A stretch of DNA of 64,000 bases, from positions 62,001-126,000 of the forward strand of contig NZ_VFSV01000010.1 of assembly GCF_007004065.1 (NCBI RefSeq). The letters run 5' to 3'. The stretch's first letter is position 1, and each line of letters starts with the position of its first letter. Source of the DNA: Palleronia caenipelagi (GTDB taxonomy: Bacteria; Pseudomonadota; Alphaproteobacteria; Rhodobacterales; Rhodobacteraceae). The notes under the pieces were generated by a model. It ran no database searches and was not told the DNA's origin. It saw nothing but the letters and a program-made list of their open reading frames with translations. The position numbers and the translations under genes are program-made. Positions 43,650 through 52,284 of the stretch are shown here, piece after piece.

Positions 43650-44252
43650 ATGAAACCCCGGTGGTTCGACGACCGCCTCGCCGACGGCACGCCCGTCCGT
43701 GTGCGGAGTCTGTCGAAGGATGACGGTGACTGGTTGCGTCGTGGGCTGGAGTGCCTGTCCGACGAAAGCAGGATCATGCGCTTTTTCCACCCTGTCAAAG
43801 CGCTGAGCGATGCTGAGGTCGAAGCGCTGACAGATGCAAAGCGCCCGGAGCACCGTGCTCTTGGAGTTTGGCGTATCGAGAACGGGCGTGAGGTCGAGCT
43901 GATCGCGACGGGCCGCTATGTCCGTTCCGAGACGAACCGGAGACGCGCTGAGGTCGCGCTGACGGTCCTTGATCCGTACCATCGCAAGGGCCTAGGAGCG
44001 CATCTGCTTGGGGCTTTGCTGATGATCGCTGCCGAGAACAACATCACACTCTTCGACGCGCTGGTCGATGGCACGAACGCTCCGGTGCTTGGGCTCTTTC
44101 GTGCGCTGGGAGGCGAGCTGGAGCGTGACGGCAGCGAGGTGACCGTCCGATTGGCCGTCCTGAAAACTCCCGAAGGCTACCCGGAAAACGGTCCGGGTCT
44201 CGCGGTTCGCCGGGCCTCGCAGATCCGCGAAAAGCTCCTGGCTGCCGCTTGA
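43650..44252 (+). CDS. GNAT-family N-acetyltransferase
   Basis: This protein of about 200 residues has the GNAT core ALTVLDPYHRKGLGAHLLGA (about residues 100-119). The N-terminal VRVRSLSKDDGDWLRRGLEC resembles Pat-like acetyltransferases that modify proteins or small molecules. ATG at 43650 has GTGAG five bases upstream; a GTG at 43641 would overlap folE2. It lies between folE2 and the TrkH gene on the same strand. Substrate unknown. Confidence 0.85.
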   Translation: MKPRWFDDRLADGTPVRVRSLSKDDGDWLRRGLECLSDESRIMRFFHPVKALSDAEVEALTDAKRPEHRALGVWRIENGREVELIATGRYVRSETNRRRAEVALTVLDPYHRKGLGAHLLGALLMIAAENNITLFDALVDGTNAPVLGLFRALGGELERDGSEVTVRLAVLKTPEGYPENGPGLAVRRASQIREKLLAAA

Positions 44253-44283
44253 CAGCGTCCGGTCACGGGGCCAAGCGTCGGTC

Positions 44284-45732
44284 ATGATCGACCTGCGCCC
44301 TGTCGGATATGTGATTGGCATTCTCGTCGCCTTCATGGGCGTGACGATGGTTATCCCGATGGGGTTCGACATCGCCTACAACAATGGCCATTGGTCGGTG
44401 TTCCTGCGCTCGATGGTCATTGCATCGCTGTCGGGGGTGTTTTTGGCGCTGGCCTGCTCCAATGCGAACCCGGGCCGTCTGACAGTCCAGCAGACCTTTC
44501 TGCTGACCTCGCTTGTCTGGTTCTGTCTGCCGATCTTTGGCGGTATCCCGTTTTACCTGACAGTGGACCACGCGACCGTCACGGACGCGTTTTTTGAGTC
44601 CATGTCGGCTCTCACCACGACCGGATCGACCGTTTATTCCGGCCTTGAGCATATGCCCGAAGGTATCCTCGTCTGGCGGTCCATGTTGCAATGGTTCGGC
44701 GGGATCGGGATCATTGTTGTCGCCATGGTGTTCCTGCCGGAACTGAGGGTCGGGGGGATGCAGATCTTCAAGACCGAGTCGTTCGACACGATGGGCAAGA
44801 TTCTGCCTCGCGCCGCCGAGATCGCCCGTCAGATCTCGACCATCTACCTTTTGCTGACATTTGCGTGCTTTACCACATATCTCATTGTCGGGATGACGAA
44901 ATTCGACGCGCTGAATTTCGCGCTGACAACTGTCTCGACGGGCGGTTTTGCGCCCACCGATGAGAGTTTTGGCCGCTATCAGGGGCTGCCGGAATACGTG
45001 GCATCCGTCTTTATGGTGGCGGCCAGCCTGCCCTTCGTGCGTTATGTCCAGCTTATCGCGGGGACGGCGCGGCCAATCCTCACCGATCCACAGGTGCGGG
45101 CCTTCGTCATCATGATCCTGATGATAGCGTTCCTCCTGTGCCTCTTTCAGATCGTCGTGGATGGCGAGGATTTCGAGCAAGGGTTCCGCGAGGCCCTGTT
45201 TAACATCACCTCCATCGCGTCCGGGACCGGCTATGCGAGCGTAGACTACCAGCTCTGGGGTGTCTTCCCGATGGTGGTGTTCTTCTTCGTCGGGCTCGTG
45301 GGGGGCTGCGCGGGATCGACCTGCTGTTCGGTCAAGATCTTCCGCTATCAGATCCTGTTCTCTGCCATCGCATCGCAGATCCGGCGGATCCACAACCCGC
45401 ACGGGGTGTTCGCGCCGAAATTTGGCGGCAGGCGCGTATCCGAGGAAGTCCTGTCGTCGGTCATGGGTTTCTTCGTGATTTTCGTGGTCACGCTGGGGGT
45501 GATGTCCGTGGCCATGAGCCTCACCGGCCTCGATTTCGTCACCTCGGTTAGCGGGGCGGCAACGGCGGTGGGCAATATTGGACCCGGCCTCGGCCCTATC
45601 ATCGGACCCGCCGGGAATTTTGGCCCTCTGAATGATGCGGCCAAGTGGATCTGCATTTTCGGGATGTATGTGGGGCGTCTGGAACTGCTCGCGGTCTACG
45701 TCATCTTTACGAGCTATTTTTGGCGAACCTGA
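44284..45732 (+). CDS. TrkH-family potassium uptake protein
   Basis: This 482-residue membrane protein is the channel subunit of a Trk/Ktr potassium system. Four pore-loop filter segments are visible: TTTGSTVYSG (about residue 119), VSTGGFAPTDE (about 221), ASGTGYASVD (about 315) and AVGNIGPGLG (about 432). About ten membrane helices surround them. The regulatory TrkA subunit is not in the window. The 3' end overlaps the convergent P1 peptidase gene by 19 bases. Confidence 0.92.
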   Translation: MIDLRPVGYVIGILVAFMGVTMVIPMGFDIAYNNGHWSVFLRSMVIASLSGVFLALACSNANPGRLTVQQTFLLTSLVWFCLPIFGGIPFYLTVDHATVTDAFFESMSALTTTGSTVYSGLEHMPEGILVWRSMLQWFGGIGIIVVAMVFLPELRVGGMQIFKTESFDTMGKILPRAAEIARQISTIYLLLTFACFTTYLIVGMTKFDALNFALTTVSTGGFAPTDESFGRYQGLPEYVASVFMVAASLPFVRYVQLIAGTARPILTDPQVRAFVIMILMIAFLLCLFQIVVDGEDFEQGFREALFNITSIASGTGYASVDYQLWGVFPMVVFFFVGLVGGCAGSTCCSVKIFRYQILFSAIASQIRRIHNPHGVFAPKFGGRRVSEEVLSSVMGFFVIFVVTLGVMSVAMSLTGLDFVTSVSGAATAVGNIGPGLGPIIGPAGNFGPLNDAAKWICIFGMYVGRLELLAVYVIFTSYFWRT

Positions 45733-46709
45733 CCGTAGCGATCTGACCATGGCGCGACGACATCGCGTGGCGTTCGCGTGGCGGTGTAGACGGCCCTGGC
45801 AATCGCGCGGCTGAGGCAACAGGCCGCGAGATGTCCCAAGAGGGCGAGGCCAGCCGGATCGGGGGCAGGCCGGGCACCGGTCGAGGCGGCAAAGACCAGA
45901 TCTCCGTCAAAAGGTGTATGCGCGGGCAGGATGGCCCGCGCCAGCCCGTCATGGGCCGCGACCGCCAGCCTCGTGGCGGCGGCTTTGTCGAGGGTCAGAT
46001 CCGTGGCGACGATGGCGATGGTCGTACTGGTGCCGGAGGTCAGGGGCAGCTTGGTGACGGCCTCTGCGCGCTCTGGCGTTCCCAGCCCTCCGAACTCGTC
46101 ATCGACCTCGAAGGGAGCAGCCCAGAACCGCCCGGTTTTAGGGCAGATCGTTCCCCCGACCGGATTCGCCGCCACCAGCGCGCCAACCATGGCCCTACCG
46201 GGCAGGCGGGCCGAGGCGGAGCCGATGCCCCCCTTGAGCTGCCCCGCGATGGCGCCGGTGCCGGCCCCGACGCTACCGAGGACGAATTCAGAGCTGGCGG
46301 CCGCCAGCGCGGCGCGGCCTAAGGCGGGGTAGGGTGTCTCATCCCAGTCATGCTCCCCGCCCGAGGCGAGGTCGAAGAGGATGGCCGCGGGAACGATTGG
46401 CACGTGCTGGCCCGCGACCTCGAATCCGCGCCCCGCTGCGCGCAGACCTGCGATGACACCGTCCGCCGCGCTGAGGCCAAAAGCCGAGCCGCCCGCCAGC
46501 ACCAGCGCGTCGACAGCGCCCACGAGTTTGTCGGGTGCCAGAAGGTCGGTCTCACGCGTTCCGGGAGCCCCGCCCATGATATGGACGCCGGCGACAAAGG
46601 GCGCATCGGCGGTCAGGACGGTGACGCCCGAGTTCAGCCGCAGATCCTGCGCGTGGCCGACCCTGAGGCCGGGGATATCGGTGATGAGGTTCTTCGGGCC
46701 GGTTTCCAT
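45714..46709 (-). CDS. P1-family (DmpA-like) aminopeptidase
   Basis: This 331-residue member of the self-cleaving DmpA/P1 (S58) family shows the characteristic N-terminal GLRVGHAQD and VLAGGSAFGLSAADGV. The glycine-rich GSVGAGTGAIAGQLKGGIGS region (about residues 165-185) precedes the expected autoprocessing site. Relatives are aminopeptidases, beta-peptidyl peptidases or nylon-oligomer hydrolases, so the substrate is open. It is convergent with the TrkH gene and separated from the sulfotransferase by a terminator. Confidence 0.88.
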   Translation of the reverse strand: METGPKNLITDIPGLRVGHAQDLRLNSGVTVLTADAPFVAGVHIMGGAPGTRETDLLAPDKLVGAVDALVLAGGSAFGLSAADGVIAGLRAAGRGFEVAGQHVPIVPAAILFDLASGGEHDWDETPYPALGRAALAAASSEFVLGSVGAGTGAIAGQLKGGIGSASARLPGRAMVGALVAANPVGGTICPKTGRFWAAPFEVDDEFGGLGTPERAEAVTKLPLTSGTSTTIAIVATDLTLDKAAATRLAVAAHDGLARAILPAHTPFDGDLVFAASTGARPAPDPAGLALLGHLAACCLSRAIARAVYTATRTPRDVVAPWSDRYGQVRQK

Positions 46710-46748
46710 GGTTTCGACCCTATCGCCGCCCCACAGCTGTGCAAAATA

Positions 46749-46778
46749 AAACCGCCGGTCTTTGCAGAGCGGCGGTTT
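46749..46778 (-). terminator. Terminator of the sulfotransferase gene
   Basis: Arms AAACCGCCG / CGGCGGTTT enclose a 12-base loop. On the minus strand they are followed by TTTTATTTTGC. It lies just downstream of the sulfotransferase and ahead of the P1 peptidase start. Confidence 0.85.
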
Positions 46779-46793
46779 GTTTGTCCGAGGGGG

Positions 46794-47609
46794 TCAGCCC
46801 AGTTTCGCGTGGATTTCGTCGAGGTCGATTTCGCCCGTCGGCATCTTGTTGGCAGGGTTGTCGAAATCGTAGCGGAACAGCTTGAAGTCCCGATGATAGA
46901 TTTCCCACATCAGGTGACGCGACAAGTCGTCGAAGTAATCCTCGACCGGATGCGCACGCTTGGGCCCGTGGCCTTCGCTCTCGTTGAAGCGTGGGATCTT
47001 CGCCAGATCCACCTGATGCGGGGTCTCGATATTGTCGAGCACCGTCTGCATGCCGGCGTTGAAATCCTCGGTCCAGAAGATGTGGTTGTACCGCCCGCCA
47101 TTGGCGATGAAGGTCGACACATGGCCCGAGGTTGCGGACCAGTGAATGTCAGGATCCATGGGCTTGCGGAAACGGATGGTGTCCCGAACGAACAACAGGA
47201 ACCGGCGGAAGGATTCGATCTGGTCGAATTCCTCCGTTCCATCGGGACCGCCCACCTCGATACCGTATTTCTGAATCAGCAGAGGGACGAGCTTGCCCCT
47301 GTAGCGCTTGCCATTCCGCTGGATACCACAAATCTTGTCAAAGAAGGAACTGAGCACGCGCGTGTAGGGATTTCTCACGCAGGTGAAGGAGTACACCTCC
47401 CGCCCCTTAACGGCCTTCGTGATCAGTTGCTGACTGCTTTCGATGGCCCATTTGTGAATGCCGTCCTCGGCATCATGGATATCACCATCGAAAAATTCGC
47501 CGTGATCGGAGTAAAACATGATCTGCCCGATGGTCGAGCAGGCGCATTTGGGCACGACCCGATAGATCACACTCTCGTTGACGGTCATCCAAGTCCCGGG
47601 AAAACCCAT
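46794..47609 (-). CDS. Sulfotransferase-family protein
   Basis: This 271-residue protein has the two PAPS-binding elements of carbohydrate sulfotransferases. The 5' phosphosulfate loop is RVVPKCACSTIGQ (about residues 17-29) and the 3' phosphate motif is TCVRNPYTRVLSSF (about 76-89). No signal peptide or membrane anchor is visible, so it should act in the cytosol, perhaps on nascent glycan or lipid-linked sugars. It is divergent from the GT14-like glycosyltransferase over a 148-base AT-richer spacer, so the two may build one sulfated surface glycan. Acceptor unknown. Confidence 0.82.
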   Translation of the reverse strand: MGFPGTWMTVNESVIYRVVPKCACSTIGQIMFYSDHGEFFDGDIHDAEDGIHKWAIESSQQLITKAVKGREVYSFTCVRNPYTRVLSSFFDKICGIQRNGKRYRGKLVPLLIQKYGIEVGGPDGTEEFDQIESFRRFLLFVRDTIRFRKPMDPDIHWSATSGHVSTFIANGGRYNHIFWTEDFNAGMQTVLDNIETPHQVDLAKIPRFNESEGHGPKRAHPVEDYFDDLSRHLMWEIYHRDFKLFRYDFDNPANKMPTGEIDLDEIHAKLG

Positions 47610-47757
47610 AACGACACGTTCCTTTCAGCCCTTCGACGGCGTATTGTTTACTCTATCAACAGCAATTGCCAAAAAAGAGCAAACTCGCTCTGTATTTGCA
47701 ATCACATGCTGCGTTATCTGTCCAAACGAGTCGAGTTTAGCAAGGTCTATGTCCTGA

Positions 47758-49335
47758 ATGTCGAAGATTGCCTATATCCTGCTGTGCCATCAGGCCCCCG
47801 AAGCGATCATTGCTCAGGCGCAACGTTTGACGGCGACCGGTGACTTCGTCTCGATTCACTACGACAAGCGGGCGCCGCAAAGCACGTATCAGGAAATTGT
47901 TGACGCGCTCGAATCGAACCCGAGGGTCACCTTTGCTGAGAAAAGGATCAAATGCGGCTGGGGTGCCTGGAGCCTTGTCGAAGCGACCCTTTCCGCGCTG
48001 AGCTCCGCAGCGAAATCCTTCCCGAGAGCGACACATTTCTACCTGACATCAGGGGATTGCATGCCGATCAAGTCGGCTGAATACATCCATGATGCGCTTG
48101 ATCGGGTGGATTGCGACTACATCGAGGGTCATGATTTCTTTCGGTCTGACTGGATCAAGACGGGCCTCAAGGAAGAGCGGCTGATTTACCGCTTTCACTT
48201 CAACGAGCGCACCCAAGCCAAGCTGTTCTACGCCTCCCTGGCGCTCCAGCAGAAACTGAAAATCACCCGCCAGCCGCCGGCGGATCTGCAAATGATGATC
48301 GGGTCCCAATGGTGGTGTCTCCGCCGTGCCACGGTGGAGAAGGTGCTGGCGTTCTGCGACGAGCGTCCCGACGTGATGCGATTCTTTGCCACCACCTGGA
48401 TTCCGGACGAGATCTTCTTTCAGACGGTGGTGCGTCATCTTGTCCCGGTCAGCGAGATTCAGAACCGGACTCCGACATTTCTGATTTTTTCCGATTACGG
48501 CATGCCGGTGAATTTTTACGACGATCACTACGATCTCTTGCTGGGGCAAAACTACTTCTTCGCCCGTAAGATCAGTGTTGAAGCGCTCGAACTCCGCCAA
48601 CGGCTCGGTGACCTTTATGCGGAAGAAGGACACGAGTTCCATCTCTCCGGAGAGGGGCGGCGGGTCTACAGCTTCCTGACCGGTCGGGGTCGGATCGGGC
48701 GCCGGTTCGCCTCGCGCTTTTGGGAGCGGGACAGCAGCATCGGGCTTGAGCGAGAGGTATTGATTCTCGCCTGCAAGAAATGGCACGTGGCCAAGCGGCT
48801 TGCCGAGCGGATTCACGAGAAAACCGGTCTCCCCTATGTGGGCTACCTGTTTCATGAGCTTGACGCCAATTTGCCGGATCTCGGCGGCATCGAAACGACC
48901 TTGGAGAAACGTCACCGCCACCGGCGGGCTCTGATCCGGTTGCTGATGGACAACTATGACACCGACAGGATTATGTTCTGTGTTGATACGGCAGACTTGG
49001 AGTTGCTCCGAGACTTTGATTCGGCCCGTTGCGAGGTGCGGATCCTGGAACTGGAATGCGAATTCTCCGAGGACTATCTCGTTGGCCACGCGGAGCGCCT
49101 GAACCTGATCGGGGCGGATGCGCCCTCGGAAACAGTTTCGCGGCTTTTGCCGACCCTGCGCGCGGATATTGAGTTTGAGAGCCGGGCTATCCGCGAGAAT
49201 GGTTTCGAGTCGCTCAGCCGGGTGCGGCAGAGCGACGATGACGCGTCCCGTGCTGCGGGTCTCATTGATTTCCTCCAGGTCCCCGAAGACGATGCGAGAG
49301 AGATCCTCGATCTCCACTACCTCTTTTCCGACTAA
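47758..49335 (+). CDS. GT14-like beta-1,6-N-acetylglucosaminyltransferase with C-terminal extension
   Basis: This 525-residue protein has an N-terminal core-2/I-branching (GT14-like) domain (about residues 1-300). It begins KIAYILLCHQAPEAIIAQA, with HFYLTSGDCMPIKSAEYI and SQWWCLRRATVEKVL. The C-terminal half (about 310-525) is a separate domain that resembles a bacterial DUF5928-like region, with a nucleotide-binding style EREVLILACKKWHVAKRLAE. No transmembrane anchor is present. It probably transfers a sugar to a cell-surface polymer. It is followed within 11 bases by a HIT gene. Confidence 0.82.
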   Translation: MSKIAYILLCHQAPEAIIAQAQRLTATGDFVSIHYDKRAPQSTYQEIVDALESNPRVTFAEKRIKCGWGAWSLVEATLSALSSAAKSFPRATHFYLTSGDCMPIKSAEYIHDALDRVDCDYIEGHDFFRSDWIKTGLKEERLIYRFHFNERTQAKLFYASLALQQKLKITRQPPADLQMMIGSQWWCLRRATVEKVLAFCDERPDVMRFFATTWIPDEIFFQTVVRHLVPVSEIQNRTPTFLIFSDYGMPVNFYDDHYDLLLGQNYFFARKISVEALELRQRLGDLYAEEGHEFHLSGEGRRVYSFLTGRGRIGRRFASRFWERDSSIGLEREVLILACKKWHVAKRLAERIHEKTGLPYVGYLFHELDANLPDLGGIETTLEKRHRHRRALIRLLMDNYDTDRIMFCVDTADLELLRDFDSARCEVRILELECEFSEDYLVGHAERLNLIGADAPSETVSRLLPTLRADIEFESRAIRENGFESLSRVRQSDDDASRAAGLIDFLQVPEDDAREILDLHYLFSD

Positions 49336-49346
49336 TGGAGCGACTG

Positions 49347-49727
49347 ATGCCCGGCCTTTATGACGATCAGAACATCTTCGCGAAAATCCTGCGAGGTGAG
49401 ATCCCGAACGACACAGTGCTTGAAACGGAGCATACGCTGGCCTTCAATGATATCCAGCCGCAAGCCCCTGTGCATGTGCTGGTGATCCCCAAAGGTCCCT
49501 ACCTTAACAATGACCATTTCAGCGCCGAGGCCACTGATGCCGAGATCGCTGATTTCGCGCGAAGCACTGCGCAGGTGGTCGCACAGTTGGGTCTCTCACC
49601 GTCCAATGGTGGCCCGGGATATCGTGTTATTTCAAATGCCGGATCTGACGGGGTCCAGGAAGTGCCCCACTACCACCTGCATATCCTGGGCGGACGACGC
49701 CTCGGTCGGATGCTGAGTCGCGACTGA
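49347..49727 (+). CDS. HIT-family nucleotide hydrolase/transferase
   Basis: This 126-residue histidine-triad protein has the active-site motif HYHLHILGGRRLG (about residues 107-119), which hydrolyses purine nucleotide phosphoramidates. N-terminal IFAKILRGEIPND is typical. ATG at 49347 has GGAG eight bases upstream; an ATG at 49335 overlapping the glycosyltransferase stop is possible. It is probably co-transcribed with the glycosyltransferase. Confidence 0.92.
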   Translation: MPGLYDDQNIFAKILRGEIPNDTVLETEHTLAFNDIQPQAPVHVLVIPKGPYLNNDHFSAEATDAEIADFARSTAQVVAQLGLSPSNGGPGYRVISNAGSDGVQEVPHYHLHILGGRRLGRMLSRD

Positions 49728-50038
49728 CCCGCGCAGCCGGGTCTGTGATGCCTTAACGAGGGACGCGTCCAACTCCGTGGGCGCGTCCTTTCTGTGTTGG
49801 GATGCCCGCTGTTCAATTTTTCAAACGAACTCTCCCTTCAAGCCCGGACACAGCTAAGGTCCCTGTTTTGCCACAAAGGCCTCTCCTGACCGCTACCCCC
49901 AATAGGCAGGTACCTTCCGCAACAACTTCTTGGTTAGCTTAACGCCATAAAAAGTCGTTGGCCGCATGATTTGCGTTGCTGGCGGTTAAAATTCCCGCTG
50001 CGCAGCACACCCATTCCTCACCAGGAAAGGACGGTCCC
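49728..50038. other. Intergenic region between HIT gene and surface lipoprotein
   Basis: This 311-base gap carries the HIT terminator (49761-49788) and then a more AT-rich leader for the lipoprotein gene. It has a GTTC/GAAC inverted repeat at about 49813-49832. I see no open reading frame, convincing -10/-35 pair, sigma-EcfG element or clear Fur box in it. Confidence 0.5.
49761..49788 (+). terminator. Terminator after the HIT gene
   Basis: Stem GGACGCG / CGCGTCC with a 14-base loop is followed by TTTCTGT, 34 bases after the HIT stop. Confidence 0.7.
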
Positions 50039-50965
50039 ATGCGACTGACAGCTACGATTCTGATCCTGACACTCACCGCTTGCGGTGGTGGCGGCGGCGG
50101 AGGTTCCTCTGACGACGATAACATTTCCAGCGGGGGGGGGAAGGGGGGTACCGACTCTGGGGATGATCTTTCGGATGGCCCCACGAACCTGAGATATACA
50201 CCGCTCTCGGCGGGGGTGGATCGCAGGAGTGCGCTGACGGGGGTCGCCGTGCGGGTTGGCTCAGGCGACGGGGATCTCGCGCTGACCAGAGTGACGGGCT
50301 CGCGGCATCACGGGTCCGACGATCTCAGGTTAAACATCGACGGTACCAGTTTCCGCGATGCGGACGGGGCCGATTTGTACGGGAGGTATCGCAGCGGCGA
50401 TGCGGTCGTTGCCATAGATGGAAGACAGGGCTTCGACGGCGATTATAGCTACGTGACGGCTTATGATCACACCTATCGCCGCGACGGAACTGACTACGCC
50501 GCGTCGGGTATTGTCGGAATTGCCACGGACCCTGCCGATCTGCCCAGCTCGGGTCAGGCGACCTATACGGGCGAGGCGGTCGTCTCCACGGTGCGCGGTG
50601 GTCGTGTAGTGCGATACGGCATGGGGACGAGCCGCGTCTCGGCCGATTTTGGGACCGGTCGGGTCGATGCGACGCTCGGGGATTTCGGTGTTGTTTCGCA
50701 TAGCGTGGACGGAGCGGTGGGTGCGCAGCTCGATACGGTGCGCCTGCAGAATATGCGGATCGACGGCAATCGGTTCAGTGGTGGAACAGTTCGGGTCGAG
50801 CGGAAGGGATCGACGGTCGACTTGACCGGGGTGAACACGCGGTCCCAGTCGCAAGGTGTATTTTACGGCGGACGCGGCGATGTGGGACCCCCGGATGAGG
50901 TCGGCGGCGTCTTTACATCGCAGGGTGCGTCCGGGCGGGTGACTGGCGCCTATCTGGCGGATTGA
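50039..50965 (+). CDS. TbpB-like Slam-dependent surface lipoprotein
   Basis: This 308-residue predicted lipoprotein has signal MRLTATILILTLTAC with lipobox LTAC (Cys15). A poly-Gly tether (GGGGGGGSS) and a second GGGKGG stretch follow. The rest is a beta-rich, Gly/Asp/Arg-rich body. The C-terminal GVFYGGRGDVGPPDEVGGVF is the closing strand pattern of transferrin-binding-protein-like barrels (xxFYGxxAxExGGxF). ATG at 50039 has AGGAAAGGA upstream. The next gene, four bases on, is a Slam-like exporter, which supports display on the cell surface. The cargo or ligand is unknown; iron or heme binding is only one option. Confidence 0.8.
   Translation: MRLTATILILTLTACGGGGGGGSSDDDNISSGGGKGGTDSGDDLSDGPTNLRYTPLSAGVDRRSALTGVAVRVGSGDGDLALTRVTGSRHHGSDDLRLNIDGTSFRDADGADLYGRYRSGDAVVAIDGRQGFDGDYSYVTAYDHTYRRDGTDYAASGIVGIATDPADLPSSGQATYTGEAVVSTVRGGRVVRYGMGTSRVSADFGTGRVDATLGDFGVVSHSVDGAVGAQLDTVRLQNMRIDGNRFSGGTVRVERKGSTVDLTGVNTRSQSQGVFYGGRGDVGPPDEVGGVFTSQGASGRVTGAYLAD
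50132..50148 (+). repeat. G9-AA-G6 homopolymer tract within the lipoprotein gene
   Basis: Nine G (50132-50140), AA and six G (50143-50148) encode GGGKGG near residue 33 of the mature-protein tether. With nine G the frame is open; a gain or loss of one G would end translation early. Poly-G tracts of this size are known hot spots of slipped-strand change. Confidence 0.9.
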
Positions 50966-50968
50966 CCC

Positions 50969-52264
50969 ATGGCGATTCATCGGTTCAGGGCAAAGGTGGC
51001 CATCGTGCTTTTTGCGCTGGCACTGCTTCTGGTTGGCCGCCTGGGCTGGGCGGGTCCGGTCGAAGAGGCGGAGAGGGCTGCGCTCATCAGTGCGGGTCAG
51101 ATCGCCACAGCCCGGTCCCAACTTGAGGCCACGCAACCCACGACGGCTGACCGTATTTTCTTTGATGGGCAGGTCCGCAAGGCACGGGGACAGCACAAGA
51201 GTGCGATTTCCCTGTTCCGGCAGATGTTACGGATACGGCCTAACCATCTGAATGCGCGTCGTGAACTGGCCCATACGCTTCTGTTGTCCGACAATTTCGA
51301 AGCGGCGGAGCTCAGTTTCAGAGATCTTTTGCGCATGGACCCGAACCCGCGAATGCGCGCCGGTTACCGGGACTTTATCGACGAAATCCATCGGCATCAG
51401 CCTGTGACAGTGCGGACTCATCTTGCCGTTTTGCCATCGACAAATGTGAACCGGGGGAGCGCAGCGCGCAGCTTCGACACCGAAATCGGGCGCTTCGTCA
51501 TCGATCCAGCCTCCCGGGCGCGAACGGGTCTGGGGATCGAAACCGGCATTGGCGGTCATGTCAGGCACCAAAACGCGCCGGGGCAGTTGTCGATGCTGAG
51601 TTGGGGGCTGGAGGGGACCGTCTACGGCGACAGCATCCAGAACACGCTCACCGCACATGCTGCGCTCAGTTACAGCCTGACCAAGGGTTCCTCGACATGG
51701 ACGATCGCGCCATATTTCCGGCGGATCTGGCGGCGGGATCATACCGGGAACGTGGCGGTCGGGATGGGAGTCTCGTTTGGCCAGATGCTGCGACCGGGCG
51801 TTACACTGCTCGTGTCCGGCAGCCGTGAATACCGGACCTATCCGCGTCTCGACGGGTATGACGGGCGTTATTCGTCCTTGGGTGGAGAACTGATCTGGCA
51901 ACCAAGCCCAAGCCTGACCATCCGAGGAGGTCTTGAGATCGGACAGTCGGCGCTGGACAGAGCCTTTCTGAGCCACCGCTCGATCAGCCTTACCGCCGAA
52001 GCGACGAAACGCTGGCAGGGGGGGCTTGAGACCGGGATTGGGGTGGAGTTCGGAGAGGGGCGTTTTGACGCGGACTACCCACTTATGGGGCAGCCACGGT
52101 CTGACCATCTACGGGCCCTGAGCCTGACGATTGGTCATGACGCGGTCAGGATCTGGGGCGGTAGTCCGCGTCTGACATGTACGATCCGGCGGGATCGGTC
52201 GAATATCGGCTTGTTCGATCAGAACACATCCGAATGCAGGGCCACGCTCAGCCGGGCATTCTGA
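50969..52264 (+). CDS. Slam-like surface lipoprotein assembly modifier
   Basis: This 431-residue outer-membrane protein has a signal peptide (about residues 1-29). An N-terminal TPR-type region (about 35-130, with ALISAGQIATARSQLEAT and QMLRIRPNHLNARRELAHTL) precedes a C-terminal beta-barrel of the DUF560 type (about 145-431). The barrel ends SNIGLFDQNT...LSRAF, matching the closing strands of Slam proteins. Slams flip specific lipoproteins to the cell surface, and their clients are commonly encoded next door, as here. Only four bases separate it from the TbpB-like gene. Length is slightly below the Neisseria Slam1 size of about 490. Confidence 0.85.
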   Translation: MAIHRFRAKVAIVLFALALLLVGRLGWAGPVEEAERAALISAGQIATARSQLEATQPTTADRIFFDGQVRKARGQHKSAISLFRQMLRIRPNHLNARRELAHTLLLSDNFEAAELSFRDLLRMDPNPRMRAGYRDFIDEIHRHQPVTVRTHLAVLPSTNVNRGSAARSFDTEIGRFVIDPASRARTGLGIETGIGGHVRHQNAPGQLSMLSWGLEGTVYGDSIQNTLTAHAALSYSLTKGSSTWTIAPYFRRIWRRDHTGNVAVGMGVSFGQMLRPGVTLLVSGSREYRTYPRLDGYDGRYSSLGGELIWQPSPSLTIRGGLEIGQSALDRAFLSHRSISLTAEATKRWQGGLETGIGVEFGEGRFDADYPLMGQPRSDHLRALSLTIGHDAVRIWGGSPRLTCTIRRDRSNIGLFDQNTSECRATLSRAF

Positions 52265-52270
52265 GCGTGG
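52242..52270. terminator. Perfect inverted repeat at the end of the Slam gene
   Basis: CCACGCTCAG (52242-52251) and CTGAGCGTGG (52261-52270) form a 10-bp perfect stem over a 9-base loop. It spans the Slam stop codon and sits between two convergent genes. No T run follows on either strand. Confidence 0.45.
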
Positions 52271-52284
52271 GTGCAATGGCAAAA

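Noticed and set aside
44263-45819. A 518-codon minus-strand frame opposite the TrkH gene
   Set aside because: Charged His/Asp/Arg-rich translation typical of an antisense frame to a membrane protein.
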